Part shown: positions 50,920 through 61,507 of the stretch, piece by piece
Layout: every line of letters starts with the position of its first letter
Position numbering within the stretch: the stretch's first letter is position 1
Assembly (NCBI GenBank): GCA_964035545.1
Contig: OZ037766.1
Location: 4,255,722-4,319,721, forward strand
From: Bugula neritina
Lineage: Eukaryota > Bryozoa > Gymnolaemata > Cheilostomatida > Bugulidae
DNA length: 64,000 bases
Direction: 5' to 3'
The notes under the pieces: model-generated
What the model was told of the DNA's origin: nothing
The model's input: the letters and a program-made list of their open reading frames with translations, nothing else
Databases searched by the model: none
Translations under genes and position numbers: made by a program

Positions 50920-52301
50920 ACTTCAAAATACAAGAGTATTACATTTCTTCTGTCTACAGAATCAGGTACTGCTGGTTGCTGATGCACAACTCAACGTCTG
51001 CATAACTTCCTGTACATACAGTGCACGCGCTCCGTCTCAACACACCTTTTATTTAGCAACTCATGTAAATTTTCATTTAATCAGAGTTTCTCATAGAACT
51101 ATATATGACCGCTAGTTTAACCAATAGTCTAATTTATACTTTGTCTTGTAATATATCAGTCACTAACTACAAGCCTGTCAGTAGCTGTTATTGTCTGAGG
51201 TGAGCCTCTCTCTATGCTTGTATACATTGTAGTTGTGGTGCTGAGGCTAAATGAAATTTTTGTTTATCTGTTATCTAAATGGTGTTTGGGTCTTTGTAAA
51301 TAGTGTCTGATAACTAGTGTTGGAAGTATTGGTGTCATCATATATACATTATCTTACTGAAGGCATCCTTTCCATATGCTTATAAGCTCTTGCTTGCAAT
51401 CATATTTGCTCTCAATTTTCATTGAAATTCATTCCCTGTTTGATAGTTTTTATTTGATATTTTCAGGTTCAACAATCTGGTTCACAACTCATGTTTTTTT
51501 CTCTTCATTCAATTCAGATTTCATTCAAATCTCCTGTTATTTTTGTTTTATCACAATTTAAATCCTCCTGAACTCGAAAGTTCCTTTTTAATATTGCAAC
51601 AAAATAATATTTAAATTATTTAAAACTGTAAAGTACACCCTAGATAAGACAATAATATGCATTTTCAGTGTACACCAGATCCAGCATAGGTTATAATTTT
51701 TATATATATTTTTGATATTTGTTGTTATGAGGTGCTGTTTATTCGTGTTAGTTTTTACTGATCATGTTCTATTTGTAGCAATAGTAGGAATAGTCACTAT
51801 TTAAACCTCACCACATTAGTATATTTATCATAAGTGTATGATGTATTTATAATATATAACAGAGTATAAACAGTATTACATAAATATTTTTATCAGTTTC
51901 TTACCATTTTAGACAATTATAAATGTAAAATATTGCAAAAATAGTCTTCAAAATATTTTTTGAGTGAAAACTTGAAATGAATAAAAGTAAAATAACAGAA
52001 CTGTTAACGTAAACTTTGATATAATACAGTACAAATCATAATATGTAGAGCTTTGTATAGAAGGATTGTCCTTATGAAAGCACATGTTCCTTGGTGGACT
52101 AATGTACAAATGTGGTGGTGACAAGGACAACAGTTTCAGAGCTAGAAATATTTGTGTACTACTATGAGAATGTTACTGGTAGCTGGAGCGTAAATATACA
52201 TATACTGGCTTTGTGGATACATTTTCATATTGAATATTTAAACAAATCTCTTAGAAATACTTTTATGACGTGTAGGGTGAGGGAAAGAAAACCCTTAAAG
52301 C

Positions 52302-55300
52302 TTAACCATTCAACATGTGATTGAAAATAGTGATTGCCAAAAATATAGGCCGGATGGCACTAGAGTTTTTGGGAGGTTTAAAATACTCATCACTTTCATC
52401 ATGCTGATAGTTTAACCCTGTCAGAAGCAAGTCCTGTGTACTCTTTGGTGCCATACAGAGTTTAGTGTACAACTGGTCTTCATTGGACAGTGGTGTTCCA
52501 TCTCTGGTCTTAGTCAGTATTGCTGATAGGAATGAGATCTCATCACAGGTCACATGTGATAGGTATTCCAGCACCTGAAAAGAGAAGTTGTTATAATTAC
52601 AAAGACAATAAACTAAGTTCTACTTTTTACGACTAACAAGACTTGGATGAAAAGAAAATTGATTGTTGCTTGCGTATGAAGTAATAGAGCTGATTAGCTA
52701 TAAACTGACAATTAGCTCATAAGTCAGAATCTTCAGAATACACTGATGATGCGAGTTGTTAAAAAATGTGGCATCTTCAATTATTCCCTATTTTGTGCAA
52801 TGAGTATACAACTGCAAGCTAACCTCTTCATCTGCCTCAACTAACACTGTAGCCATCATCAGTAGTGCCTCTAAGACTTCTTTTGCCTTTTCTCCTAAGT
52901 TGCCCAAATCTAATTCTGTGAAATACTCCTTCAATATGCAATCCATCTCTGCATAATTCTTTTCCGGTTCTTCTAAAGTCAATGCCATTTGTTCCAAGAC
53001 TTTTGGATTATGGCAAGCTTTAATGAAAGACTGAACTACAGCCTCTGTATCAGTTGGACTGAGTTGAAAGGCTGTTACCATGTTCTGTATAAAATCATCT
53101 TCTGCTTCTATATCTGTGTCAAAACAATGGTAACTATATAGAGTAGGAAGCCTACCAAAGGCCAGAGTAGCTGGTCACTATTAATTTGCAAGTTAATTGT
53201 TCTTTGTCTGAAATATTTGAGCCTGACCAGTTACTAGTAACTAGTTACTAGTAAGTAGTAAATAGTCACTAGTTACTAGTAGCTAGTAACTAGCTACTAA
53301 TTCCTAGTGACTAGTAACTATTTACAAGCCACTAGTCACTACTTACTAGTTGATAGTAACTAGTGACTAGTTACCAGTTACTAGTGACTAGTTACTAGTA
53401 AGCAACTCACCACAGACATTGTTAGCATCTTCTTCTAACAAGTGAACCTCTGTTGGGTCACCAACTGCTGAAAAAGTAGTTATTGCTATGATTTAATATA
53501 GTTCACATCTCTTTGGGGTAAATGAAGTTAACTTCAGAGTCTACATGTATGTAAAATATAACATTATGGTAATATATTAAATCTATGTTATAATATATTG
53601 TATAGTAATGCAAACAAAATAGTTTATACAATATAGTATACAATACATCCAATGTAGTAAATGAAATATGTAACACATTAGTTGGTCATTTTGAAAGTTA
53701 TGTAAACCATAACTTTACTTTGTGAAACAAAAAGGCCCAGATGCATAACCTTTACCTATGTATTACGCTACACTCACCTATGTATTATACTACACTCGCC
53801 TATGTATTATACTATACTCATCTATGTATTATACTACACTCACCTATGTATTATACTACACTCATCTATGTATTATACTACACTCACCTACGTATTATAC
53901 TAGACTCACCTATGTATTATACTATACTCATCTATGTATTATACTACACTCACCTATGCATTATACTAGACTCACTTATGTATTATACTAGACTCACTTA
54001 TGTATTATACTATACTCATCTATGTATTATACTACACTCACCTATGTATTATACTATACTCACCTAAATCTTGACCCTGGCAAGGCCCTGCTGCTGAAAT
54101 CTCGGAAACTTCAATTTTTTTTCTGTGCAGGAATCTTCTCCGTTTATTTGGACCTGCATTTAATAAAGCTGTAGCTGAACATGGAACATTGGCAAACAAA
54201 ATAGGGTAATAGCACACTGCTGTATAAATATAAAAGGGAGTAGTAAACCATCTATACTGAAGCCAGTATGTAAACTATAACTTACCCTGACGTGTGGTCT
54301 GAAATATACCAAATCCACCCTTAGCTTTATTAGATAGAACTATTTCTGTGTCACCTACAGAAACATAATCTTATTACATTTAATGTGCCCATTTTAAATT
54401 CTAGCCACGACTGCGGTGTGCAACACTGGTAGATAAAGTTTTGCAAGAGACATGACCAATCTGCATTTAAGCAAAGAATTCTAAACACAGAGCAGAAGGT
54501 TGAACAGAACTTAATAAAGTGACTTATATATTGTTACTCATTTGTTGAGCATGGTTTGTTTCAACATGACAGACTAGCATGCACACATAGTCTACACAGA
54601 CCCGAAAAAAATTAAACTGCTCATTTTTGAAGTTGTTTAAGTAAAAAAATGACAATATGGCTATAATAATGAAGCTTAAATAAAGAAGTGTGTCTCTCAT
54701 TTACTATACCCCATTTTCCACTTTATATATTTAAGTAATCAAGAAAACTAACCAGTGTTAAGGTCTATCTGCAACTCGACTACTTCGTAGGCCAACACCG
54801 CTCCTTCTGGAATAATCGCTGATTTGTTTGTAGTTTTGCTGCCACGTCCTCCAACATCTACTCCGTCACCTAAAACTGTCACCTGGCCAGTGGCCACACA
54901 CCATTACAGCACACAATAACTTTGGATTCAAATCAGAAAATTTATATTTTCGTAATTTTGCATAATCTACAATCATGAGGTAAATTACTATGATTTTTAA
55001 ACTTATGCCTGTTCTGCTTTATCAAATTATGTCTAAATTCTGTTATTATTCATAGGCAGTCCATTTTAACCAATTTTAGTTTATGTCAATGTAATTATGT
55101 TAAGTAACTACACTATTGTCAAGTTAGGCTGCCAAGGAAACTAAATTCAGCTTGTCACGTACGCTATAGTCAAGTTGATGTGCCAAGAATATTGTAGTCA
55201 AGTCAGTGCAGCTGGACTCAGTGTGATGACTCATTATAGAACATACTTTTGTGTTGATTTTTCCATCCACACTATTTTGAGAGCTCAGTGAAACAGTGGC

Positions 55301-56674
55301 GGCTGTCTTTACAACGCTGGTGACTACACACAGTGCATTCATGTCACTCTCACACATCTGTTTCAGCAGCGTGTGACTCATGTCCAGCTTGCTACAATTG
55401 TTAAAATATACTCTTTACGATAAATATTCACAAAATAAATACAAATCCAACTTTTCAAACTCATCTTACATAATATTTCTATTTTATTACTGCCTTAACA
55501 AGTTAGTATTGGCTAATGAGTTTTTATAATATTTAGAACAAAATCATGTTGAAATAAATTTAAAATGACTTGTAATGGCCTTAAAAGAACACTTTTCTAA
55601 AGCTCTATCATTGTGCTTTATGATTGGTAGTTAGAATCTTTACATTTTATAATCATGAGATACATGGCTGATTTGTAAGAAATTGGAATATTTTTACAAA
55701 CAGCGTATTAAATAATTTTATTTGCTAAAATATTATTATATATCTTGTACAAAGAAGTAGCTTAGTTCTACTCAATAGATATTCAGTTGGCTCACCTGCT
55801 TTTGAATTGGTTAATTAGTGATTGTTTGCAAACTTTTGATCTGTGTATTGGTCCCAGATTTGCTGCTAGTGATTTATTTCCCTTGACTGACATGTTCACC
55901 TGAAATACTTTGCTAGCCTCCACATCAACGTATCCATTTCCACTAAGATTCTCAAAATATACCAAGCTGCCAAGCGGTTCATTGTGTGAAATTTTCAACT
56001 GCAAGAAGATTATTATAAAAATTCACCATCATGAGAGCTACTCCATGTTCAAATATAAATATTTTAGAATGATTTAAACTTTAGAGTGTAGGGGGGAGCG
56101 TTTCTAGCACCAAATATTTATTAATTATGATATTTTAGACCTCAGATAACACTGTTCACTTTTAATTACTCTTCCACCAACCTCCATCTTAGGAAATCTC
56201 TACTTTCTGTACCTCCTCTACAGAATTTCTCATATTATAAGGCTCACAGCACACAGTCAATACTCGCTTGTTGTGAGCATAAATTTGATCTAAATTTAAC
56301 CAACTAGGAATCTAATGTCTAGGCGTAGATAAGAAAGTCATGCTCCCTGATATCTATACCCATGACATATTTATAAATTTTATTATACTTTATAAATGAT
56401 ATGTTATAAGTTCTAGTATACAAAATATAATGATATAATTATATCATATATAGCAGTAATTTATCACCTTATTTAGATCTTGCTCTTCCGAAACATGATA
56501 CAGTAGAAAATCTATTGGGTAGTACTTGTCGCTCTGGAAGAAGTATTTTTTCTTCTTCCTTTCTACCAAAGCCATCAGTTGTAGTTTTTCTGATTCATAG
56601 TGATTTTCATTAGGAAATAGTCCATCGCTTTCTCCCAAAAATTCCACCACTTTCTTAGTTACACACTTAAACAT
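52302..56674 (-). CDS. GSDM: Gasdermin family protein, right copy (GSDME/PJVK-like)
   Basis: Coding exons on minus: 56674-56468, 55998-55796, 55391-55247, 54882-54753, 54354-54286, 54174-54064, 53467-53411, 53113-52824, 52574-52302; 494 aa, one frame. Starts MFKCVTKKVV, the usual gasdermin beginning. Pore-domain marks: KKKKYFF, KYYPIDFLL, LCVVTSVVKT, IPEGAVLAYEVVELQI. The interdomain linker (about 253-308) differs strongly from the left copy (basic RRRFLHRKK against QTIFRHGKR) and includes a 19-residue exon, 53467-53411, with no left-arm equivalent; it carries LLEED, a possible caspase-type acidic site (inference). The C-terminal exons are nearly identical to the left copy. Exon 2 uses an acceptor three bases further in, dropping one Gln. 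A probable untranslated first exon is at 59290-59231. Confidence 0.9.
53231..53402. repeat. ACTAGT-rich array next to a gasdermin donor (right arm)
   Basis: Irregular repetition of TAGTAACTAGT words beginning about nine bases into the intron after the right-copy-only exon 53467-53411 (minus strand). The left arm keeps a related array without the exon. Confidence 0.9.
53752..54065 (-). repeat. 22-bp minisatellite built from the exon-intron junction (right arm)
   Basis: About 14 copies of a 22-bp unit which on the minus strand reads GTGAGTATAGTATAATACAT plus AG. The array begins exactly at the donor of exon 54174-54064, so every unit repeats an AG/GTGAGT-like donor. Variants differ by one or two bases. 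Long Tyr/Leu-rich open frames here are artefacts. Confidence 0.95.
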
Positions 56675-57269
56675 CTTCCTGGGGTAAAATCTAAAATTAT
56701 TGAATGATATTTGTAACATATATATAAATTTTATATTTTCACAACCGTATGATTGTGATCTTGCTCATATACATTACATATGCATTATCATTTATATACC
56801 AGAATTCGGTCAAGAACATGGATAAGACCCTTTCAAATTTCTGTTATAGCTTATACAACAAATATTCCTCTCCCTAACTATGTGCTAAAGCAATCACAAA
56901 CCTAGCCAACAATAGTTTGAACTTGAGTATGAAGCTATAGCATGAACCAGGAAATAGTAACATTTTTGAAGGGTTTATAGAAGGTAAATAGTGATTCTCA
57001 CAATGACATGCAACTGACAACCATAGAGTTTGTGGAAACATTATCTGACTGTATGTTTGTGAAGTGTGGAAATGTGTGAATAATTGTTTACTAGTAGCCA
57101 GCTGAAAGATATTTCCTTACACTATACAAGCACTTTTATATATTCTTATTTCAAAAAATCACTCACATTTAGGGCTATTGACTCAGGCTTATTCATGGCA
57201 CGTTCAGAGGTTTGCCTGGTATCTTTATAAACAGTTATAAATACTGTAAAGGCTGGTAGAGTTTAGAAT

Positions 57270-58045
57270 CACGGGCTTTCCATGTACCGATCTCAGATCG
57301 ATCTCGCTGAGATCGATCTGAGAAATGTGCTCAGATCGATTGTTTTTCCATGAGAGTGACAGATCGATCTAGCGAAGTTGCCTCCTCTTAAGTGAAGGAT
57401 ACTTTGAAAGTATAATTTGTTCACCTATTTGAGTGATTAAAGCTACTACTGTTGAAAACAAGGTGGTCGTAGTCTAAAATTTTATCCCAGCTATAAAGTA
57501 TACGCAGCAAAGCTTTCAGTGTATGGTAATTTGGCCAAATTAAAATAATTAATTTTAACTTTTTAGCTAGACAGCTTATATAAAATTATTGGCTGTCTTG
57601 CAGATTAATAATAAACTTACAAGACTGTTAGGCTTAAAATTACAAAGAAAATAGCTAATGAAACTAAGTTTTAATAGTCATTTAAATTCGATTTAAATTC
57701 TCCTATTTTTTTACCTTCTACTGCATATAATTGAGTTTTCTAAATCATTGTACTTAAAGTCAAAGTTTTGGCATCTGAAAAGGTGGCCATCATAATTATT
57801 TAATACTTTGCTTAGTAATTATCACTAAGTTATCATTTTTATTAGCAGACAACATTGTAGCGCGCAGTCTTTTTCTACTTCTCAGATCGATCTGGCGTCT
57901 TTCCATGGTCTTATTGACATGAGATCGATCTGAGTTCGAGCTCTACAGACCGACCAGCTCAGAACGACTGAGATCGATCTTTGCCGTCTTTCCATGGATC
58001 GATCTCGCTGAGATCGATCTGAGATCGGTACATGGAAAGCCGGTG
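57270..58045. mobile_element. DNA transposon with GATCGATC-rich termini, right arm only
   Basis: 776 bases with terminal inverted repeats: CACGGGCTTTCCATGTACCG on the left, and the reverse complement of the right end starts CACCGGCTTTCCATGTACCG. Flanked by the 3-bp direct repeat AAT (57267-57269 and 58046-58048). The left arm has the empty site with a single copy. Both ends carry many AGATCGATCT palindromes. No transposase remnant; the interior is AT-rich. The 3-bp duplication would suit a PIF/Harbinger-type element, but the superfamily is uncertain. Confidence 0.8.
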
Positions 58046-58116
58046 AATGAAATAGCCTACTCTTTGACCTTTGTACTTTTTATAGACACAGGCAGTAACA
58101 GTTTCTTCTGTTAGCA

Positions 58117-58439
58117 CTGGGCTGTCAAACAGGCAGCCTCAGGGCGGGATGTGACTACCAGATTACATTTATGGCATTACACTGATTACAGTATGGCATT
58201 ACAAAAAAACTATTTTGCACGCATTACAGTAAAAAACCCTTTTAAATGCCTTATTTATATACATTCTATAAAACCTGCAACCTGCGGTAACTACTGGGAC
58301 TTCATTGTGTAATGATTCATAGGAATTTGGAATGAAGTAATTTAAAAAATACTGACGCTGCTAAAGTTTAAAATGTGGCCTTCACCACCAGAATATTCCC
58401 TTTCAGTGACCCTCAGTCTGAAAAGGTTGGACACCCCTG
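58117..58439. mobile_element. hAT-like MITE, copy 1, with perfect 8-bp target duplication
   Basis: 323 bases flanked by TGTTAGCA on both sides (58109-58116, 58440-58447). The ends are imperfect inverted repeats: CTGGGCTGTCAAAC on the left, and CAGGGGTGTCCAAC as reverse complement of the right. The CAGGG start and 8-bp duplication are hAT features. Same family as 61170-61507, opposite orientation. The left palindrome arm has the empty site. Confidence 0.88.
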
Positions 58440-59230
58440 TGTTAGCATGATGAATCCCTTAATAATTCAGTATTGTTTACAAGACAAAGAGGGGATTTGA
58501 GAGTATTTTACTCATGTATGTATCACAAAATCAGAGCAAACACCATTGAACTATAACTTATAGTTTCAGTTCAGTGGCAAACACTATGGTGAAATTTTAG
58601 CAATGAGCTCTTCAATAGAAATTTCACTTGAATTATATTTTAACTGACCGAGGAACAAATGATCAACATATGGCTACAACTTCCTAAGTAGTTCGCAGTT
58701 CAAGACCTAAACATGCAGCTGATTTCATTAGTAAAACATTCCAAATAGTGCTAATTTATTATCTGTGGATATTGTAGTATACATTTCCTAAAATAATCAG
58801 TGATACCTGGAAAGAAAACCTAATCACAACACAGCTGTGACTTAGAGGTTGAAGCTTTTACAGTCTAATTGCATGGTTGCTTATTACTTTAAAAAGCTGT
58901 AGCACTTGTAACTCTTATACATGTTTGACATAGAAGCCAACCATTTTTAAATTTCAGCTGTTTTAGTAGTAGGGGATTAACTAACTAGTAAAAGCCTGAA
59001 AGGTTGTGAATCTTGTTATGTTATTACAGCTGTTGGGATCAGTACACTTAATCCAACAAACATAAAACTTTGCTTAAATTGTCAGCAGAATTGATAAGTA
59101 TTAGTATAACCTCTAACTCTAAGTCTAAGTATATAAGTATAAGTCTAAGCTCCAGTTTATGGTAAAATATGAGCACACAGCAATTCTGTTATGAGAAGAA
59201 CATTTCATATTGGGCAAAATTTAAACTTAC

Positions 59231-59290
59231 CTCTAAATCTCTTCAACGTAGTCTTAGACCCGATGTGACCAACAAGACAACCTAGAATAT
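59231..59290 (-). other. Probable 5' untranslated exon of the right gasdermin
   Basis: Mirror of 28937-29015: conserved, without ATG, ending AG/GTAAGTTT on the minus strand. The 2.5-kb intron behind it holds the two right-arm transposons. Confidence 0.55.
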
Positions 59291-59950
59291 AATGAACTGG
59301 TAACCAGCTAAACAACAGTTGATATCCGTGTTAACGTGTTGACATTTGACCTCATATATAGGTCATTCAAACGTCAAGTCTAGTATAGCTACCAGGCACC
59401 ATGTCAAAACAAATATGCTATTCACAGCTTTCAGGACAAATAGTTCCTGTTGTGCAATCTATCAATGATAATGAGCCAATTGCCTAAAACTATATGCAAA
59501 ATATATGAGCTGGCAGAAAGGGTGTTAGCATACAGCCCCTCCTCAATAAAATTTGTTGATGGCAGTCAGATTTACAGCATGCTGCATGCATATGGCTCAG
59601 TTGAAAATGAAAATTGACATCATCCTATTGTTACTATAATAAACACTGTTTACTTTTGTGAGACTTTATTAGTTTTGTTGAATGGTAGCAGAACAGCGGG
59701 ACTTAACTTAAGAAAATATTGTTTAAACTTCACATCCTTGATATCCAGGTTTCTGTTATTTTTCCCTGCAGACTTTTGAATGAAAGTAACAGCACACAAC
59801 TTCCGGCAAGTTGAGTTGAAACTGAACCTGTATTGACCTAGTTATTGCAACACATGGTATTATTGTGGTGGTACCTTGTAATTTCAACTCTACAATTTTC
59901 TACAGCCAGTCATGCTTACTTCCTGGTAGTACCTGCTGCATATGTTGATG

Positions 59951-60069
59951 TGCCATTTTTACGAGTGCCATTTTTACCTGTGCCATTTTTACCTATGCCA
60001 TTTTTACCTATGCCATTTTTACCTGTGCCATTTTTACCTGTGCCATTTTTACCTGTGCCATTTTTACCT
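59951..60069. repeat. 15-bp minisatellite
   Basis: Eight tandem copies of TGCCATTTTTACCTG with one- or two-base variants. Two overlapping frames yield regular peptides (MPFLP and CHFYL repeats) that are artefacts of the 15-bp period. Confidence 0.95.
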
Positions 60070-60401
60070 AAAATCATACACTTACAGAGAAGTAGCTAAT
60101 GTACCTTCATCATTCCTCCACGATTTACATATGAGTTACTAATCATGCGTTGGCATATATAACACTTGTTTTTGTTTTCAGTTATAAAATATTGACATGT
60201 ACTTTATAGAAACATTGTCTTGGTGATGATATCATTCTAGATGTAATGTGTTACACAATTAGTTAGCCTGATGATTATTCTAGAAAAACATCATTTCAAA
60301 TATTAAAGATGGAGTATTTTGCTGGTATTTATGACAGCTATAACAGCTCTATCATTTATTATTTTGTTCTGTGCTACATGCTTGTCTAGCGAATAGAATT
60401 A

Positions 60402-60745
60402 GCCTAGGGCCACACGGTGCGTATTTTCGCATGCAAAAATTGAAACCACAAGTAGCAAAGGCGTCCACTGTAGCGTCAGTGATGCGTGATAAATAAAGCT
60501 TTCATTTTTAAATCGCACTCGCTTTCAATAAAACGCAATTTACTGGAATTTAGCACTAAAATAAAGAAATTGGGCTCGCTTAATAACTACCAGCCAATTA
60601 GGTGACGACGACAGAGACGATTCGCACTTGCGTTGAAAATGCAGAGCGACAAGTGCGAACGTTTTCTCAACGCGCACAGTGGACACCTTTGCTACTTGTG
60701 ATTTCAATTTTCGCATGCGAAAATACGCACAGTGTGGCCCTAGGC
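60402..60745. mobile_element. Harbinger-like MITE with TTA target duplication
   Basis: 344 bases. The left end GCCTAGGGCCACACGGTGCG and the complement of the right end are near-identical and continue as inverted repeats for about 70 bases each (through GTATTTTCGCATGC). The 3-bp direct repeat TTA flanks it (60399-60401, 60746-60748), the hallmark of PIF/Harbinger insertions. Interior is GC-richer than the flanks and has no transposase. Confidence 0.8.
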
Positions 60746-61169
60746 TTAAATACATTTTACATATGAAGCTGTGCTACTTGATATCTTGCGACTATATAAT
60801 AGGATAACAAGATTTATATTATTTACATGTTTTGCAAATATTATACAACCGGTGCAAAGTTTTGTGACATTTACATTTTTTTATTAGTCATGCAGTTATG
60901 TTTCTCTTCTGCGATAGTAGTGCAACCCCATTCCCAAATGAATGTAGTGTCTAAACATTAATTTATACTAATATTAACATTACATTTGTGTAGCTCAGTT
61001 TAAGTAGCAATAATTTGTGTATAATACCTGCATAAACGTGTTTTCTTCGTGTTTCGGCATCACATGTGTTGATTGAGACACTCTTCAGGCTTATTATAAT
61101 ATACTATTCAGCCAACATAGATTGGTAGCTACTTTTAGAAATTTATAAATGCTTTCAGATGCTCTACAA

Positions 61170-61507
61170 CAGGAGTATCCAACCTTTTCAGAGTGAGGGC
61201 CACTGAAATGAAATATTTCATGGGAAGGGCTACATTGTGAAATTAAGCTTGGGCTGGGGGTCACAGCATCAGCAATTTTAAATTGCTTTATTCCAAATTC
61301 CTCTGAATCATTACACAATGAAGTCAAATAATAACTGCAGGCTGCATGTTTTTAGTATGTATAAAAATAAGAAATTTAAAAGGTGGTTTTCCCACTCTAA
61401 TTCATATACCTGTGCAAAACAATTTTATTTGTTATGCCTTTGAGAGCCACACAAATGTAGACTGAGTACCACATCTGGCCTTAAGAACCGCCTGTTGGGC
61501 AGCCCTG
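61170..61507. mobile_element. hAT-like MITE, copy 2, with perfect 8-bp target duplication
   Basis: 338 bases flanked by CTCTACAA (61162-61169, 61508-61515). Starts CAGGAGTATCCAACCTTTTC; the complement of the right end reads CAGGGCTGCCCAACAGGCG. Related to copy 1 at 58117-58439 in inverted orientation over its whole length, including GAGGGCCACTGAAA and GCTACATTGTGAAA words. Confidence 0.88.

Larger units (their letters stand above)
45190..59555 (-). repeat. Right arm of the ~14-kb imperfect palindrome
   Basis: Reverse-complement partner of 28675-43610. Carries SLC17A9 (+) and gasdermin (-). Outer end at about 59555 (TGTATGCTAACACCC word on minus), beyond which it diverges from the left side at once. 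Arm-specific additions are a 776-bp TIR element, a 323-bp hAT MITE, a longer 22-bp array and one more gasdermin exon. Confidence 0.92.

Noticed and set aside
37702..51115. Short frames such as MLTGGQENLFSRLQN and MDTQPVTEYMRFQ in both arms
   Set aside because: Other-frame or antisense readings of SLC17A9 exon 10 and its flank; mirrored in both arms because the DNA is duplicated.
53741..54067. Tyr/Leu-rich frames on the plus strand opposite the right gasdermin
   Set aside because: Artefact of the 22-bp array that starts at a gasdermin donor.
28675..59555. Palindrome as an assembly artefact or uncollapsed haplotypes
   Set aside because: Gasdermin N-domains differ at about 40% of residues, insertions are arm-specific with empty sites in the other arm, and an exon differs; alleles or fold-back reads would be far more alike.
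59845..60142. PFLP and CHFYL repeat peptides
   Set aside because: Both come from the same 15-bp array in two frames; no splice or start context supports coding.
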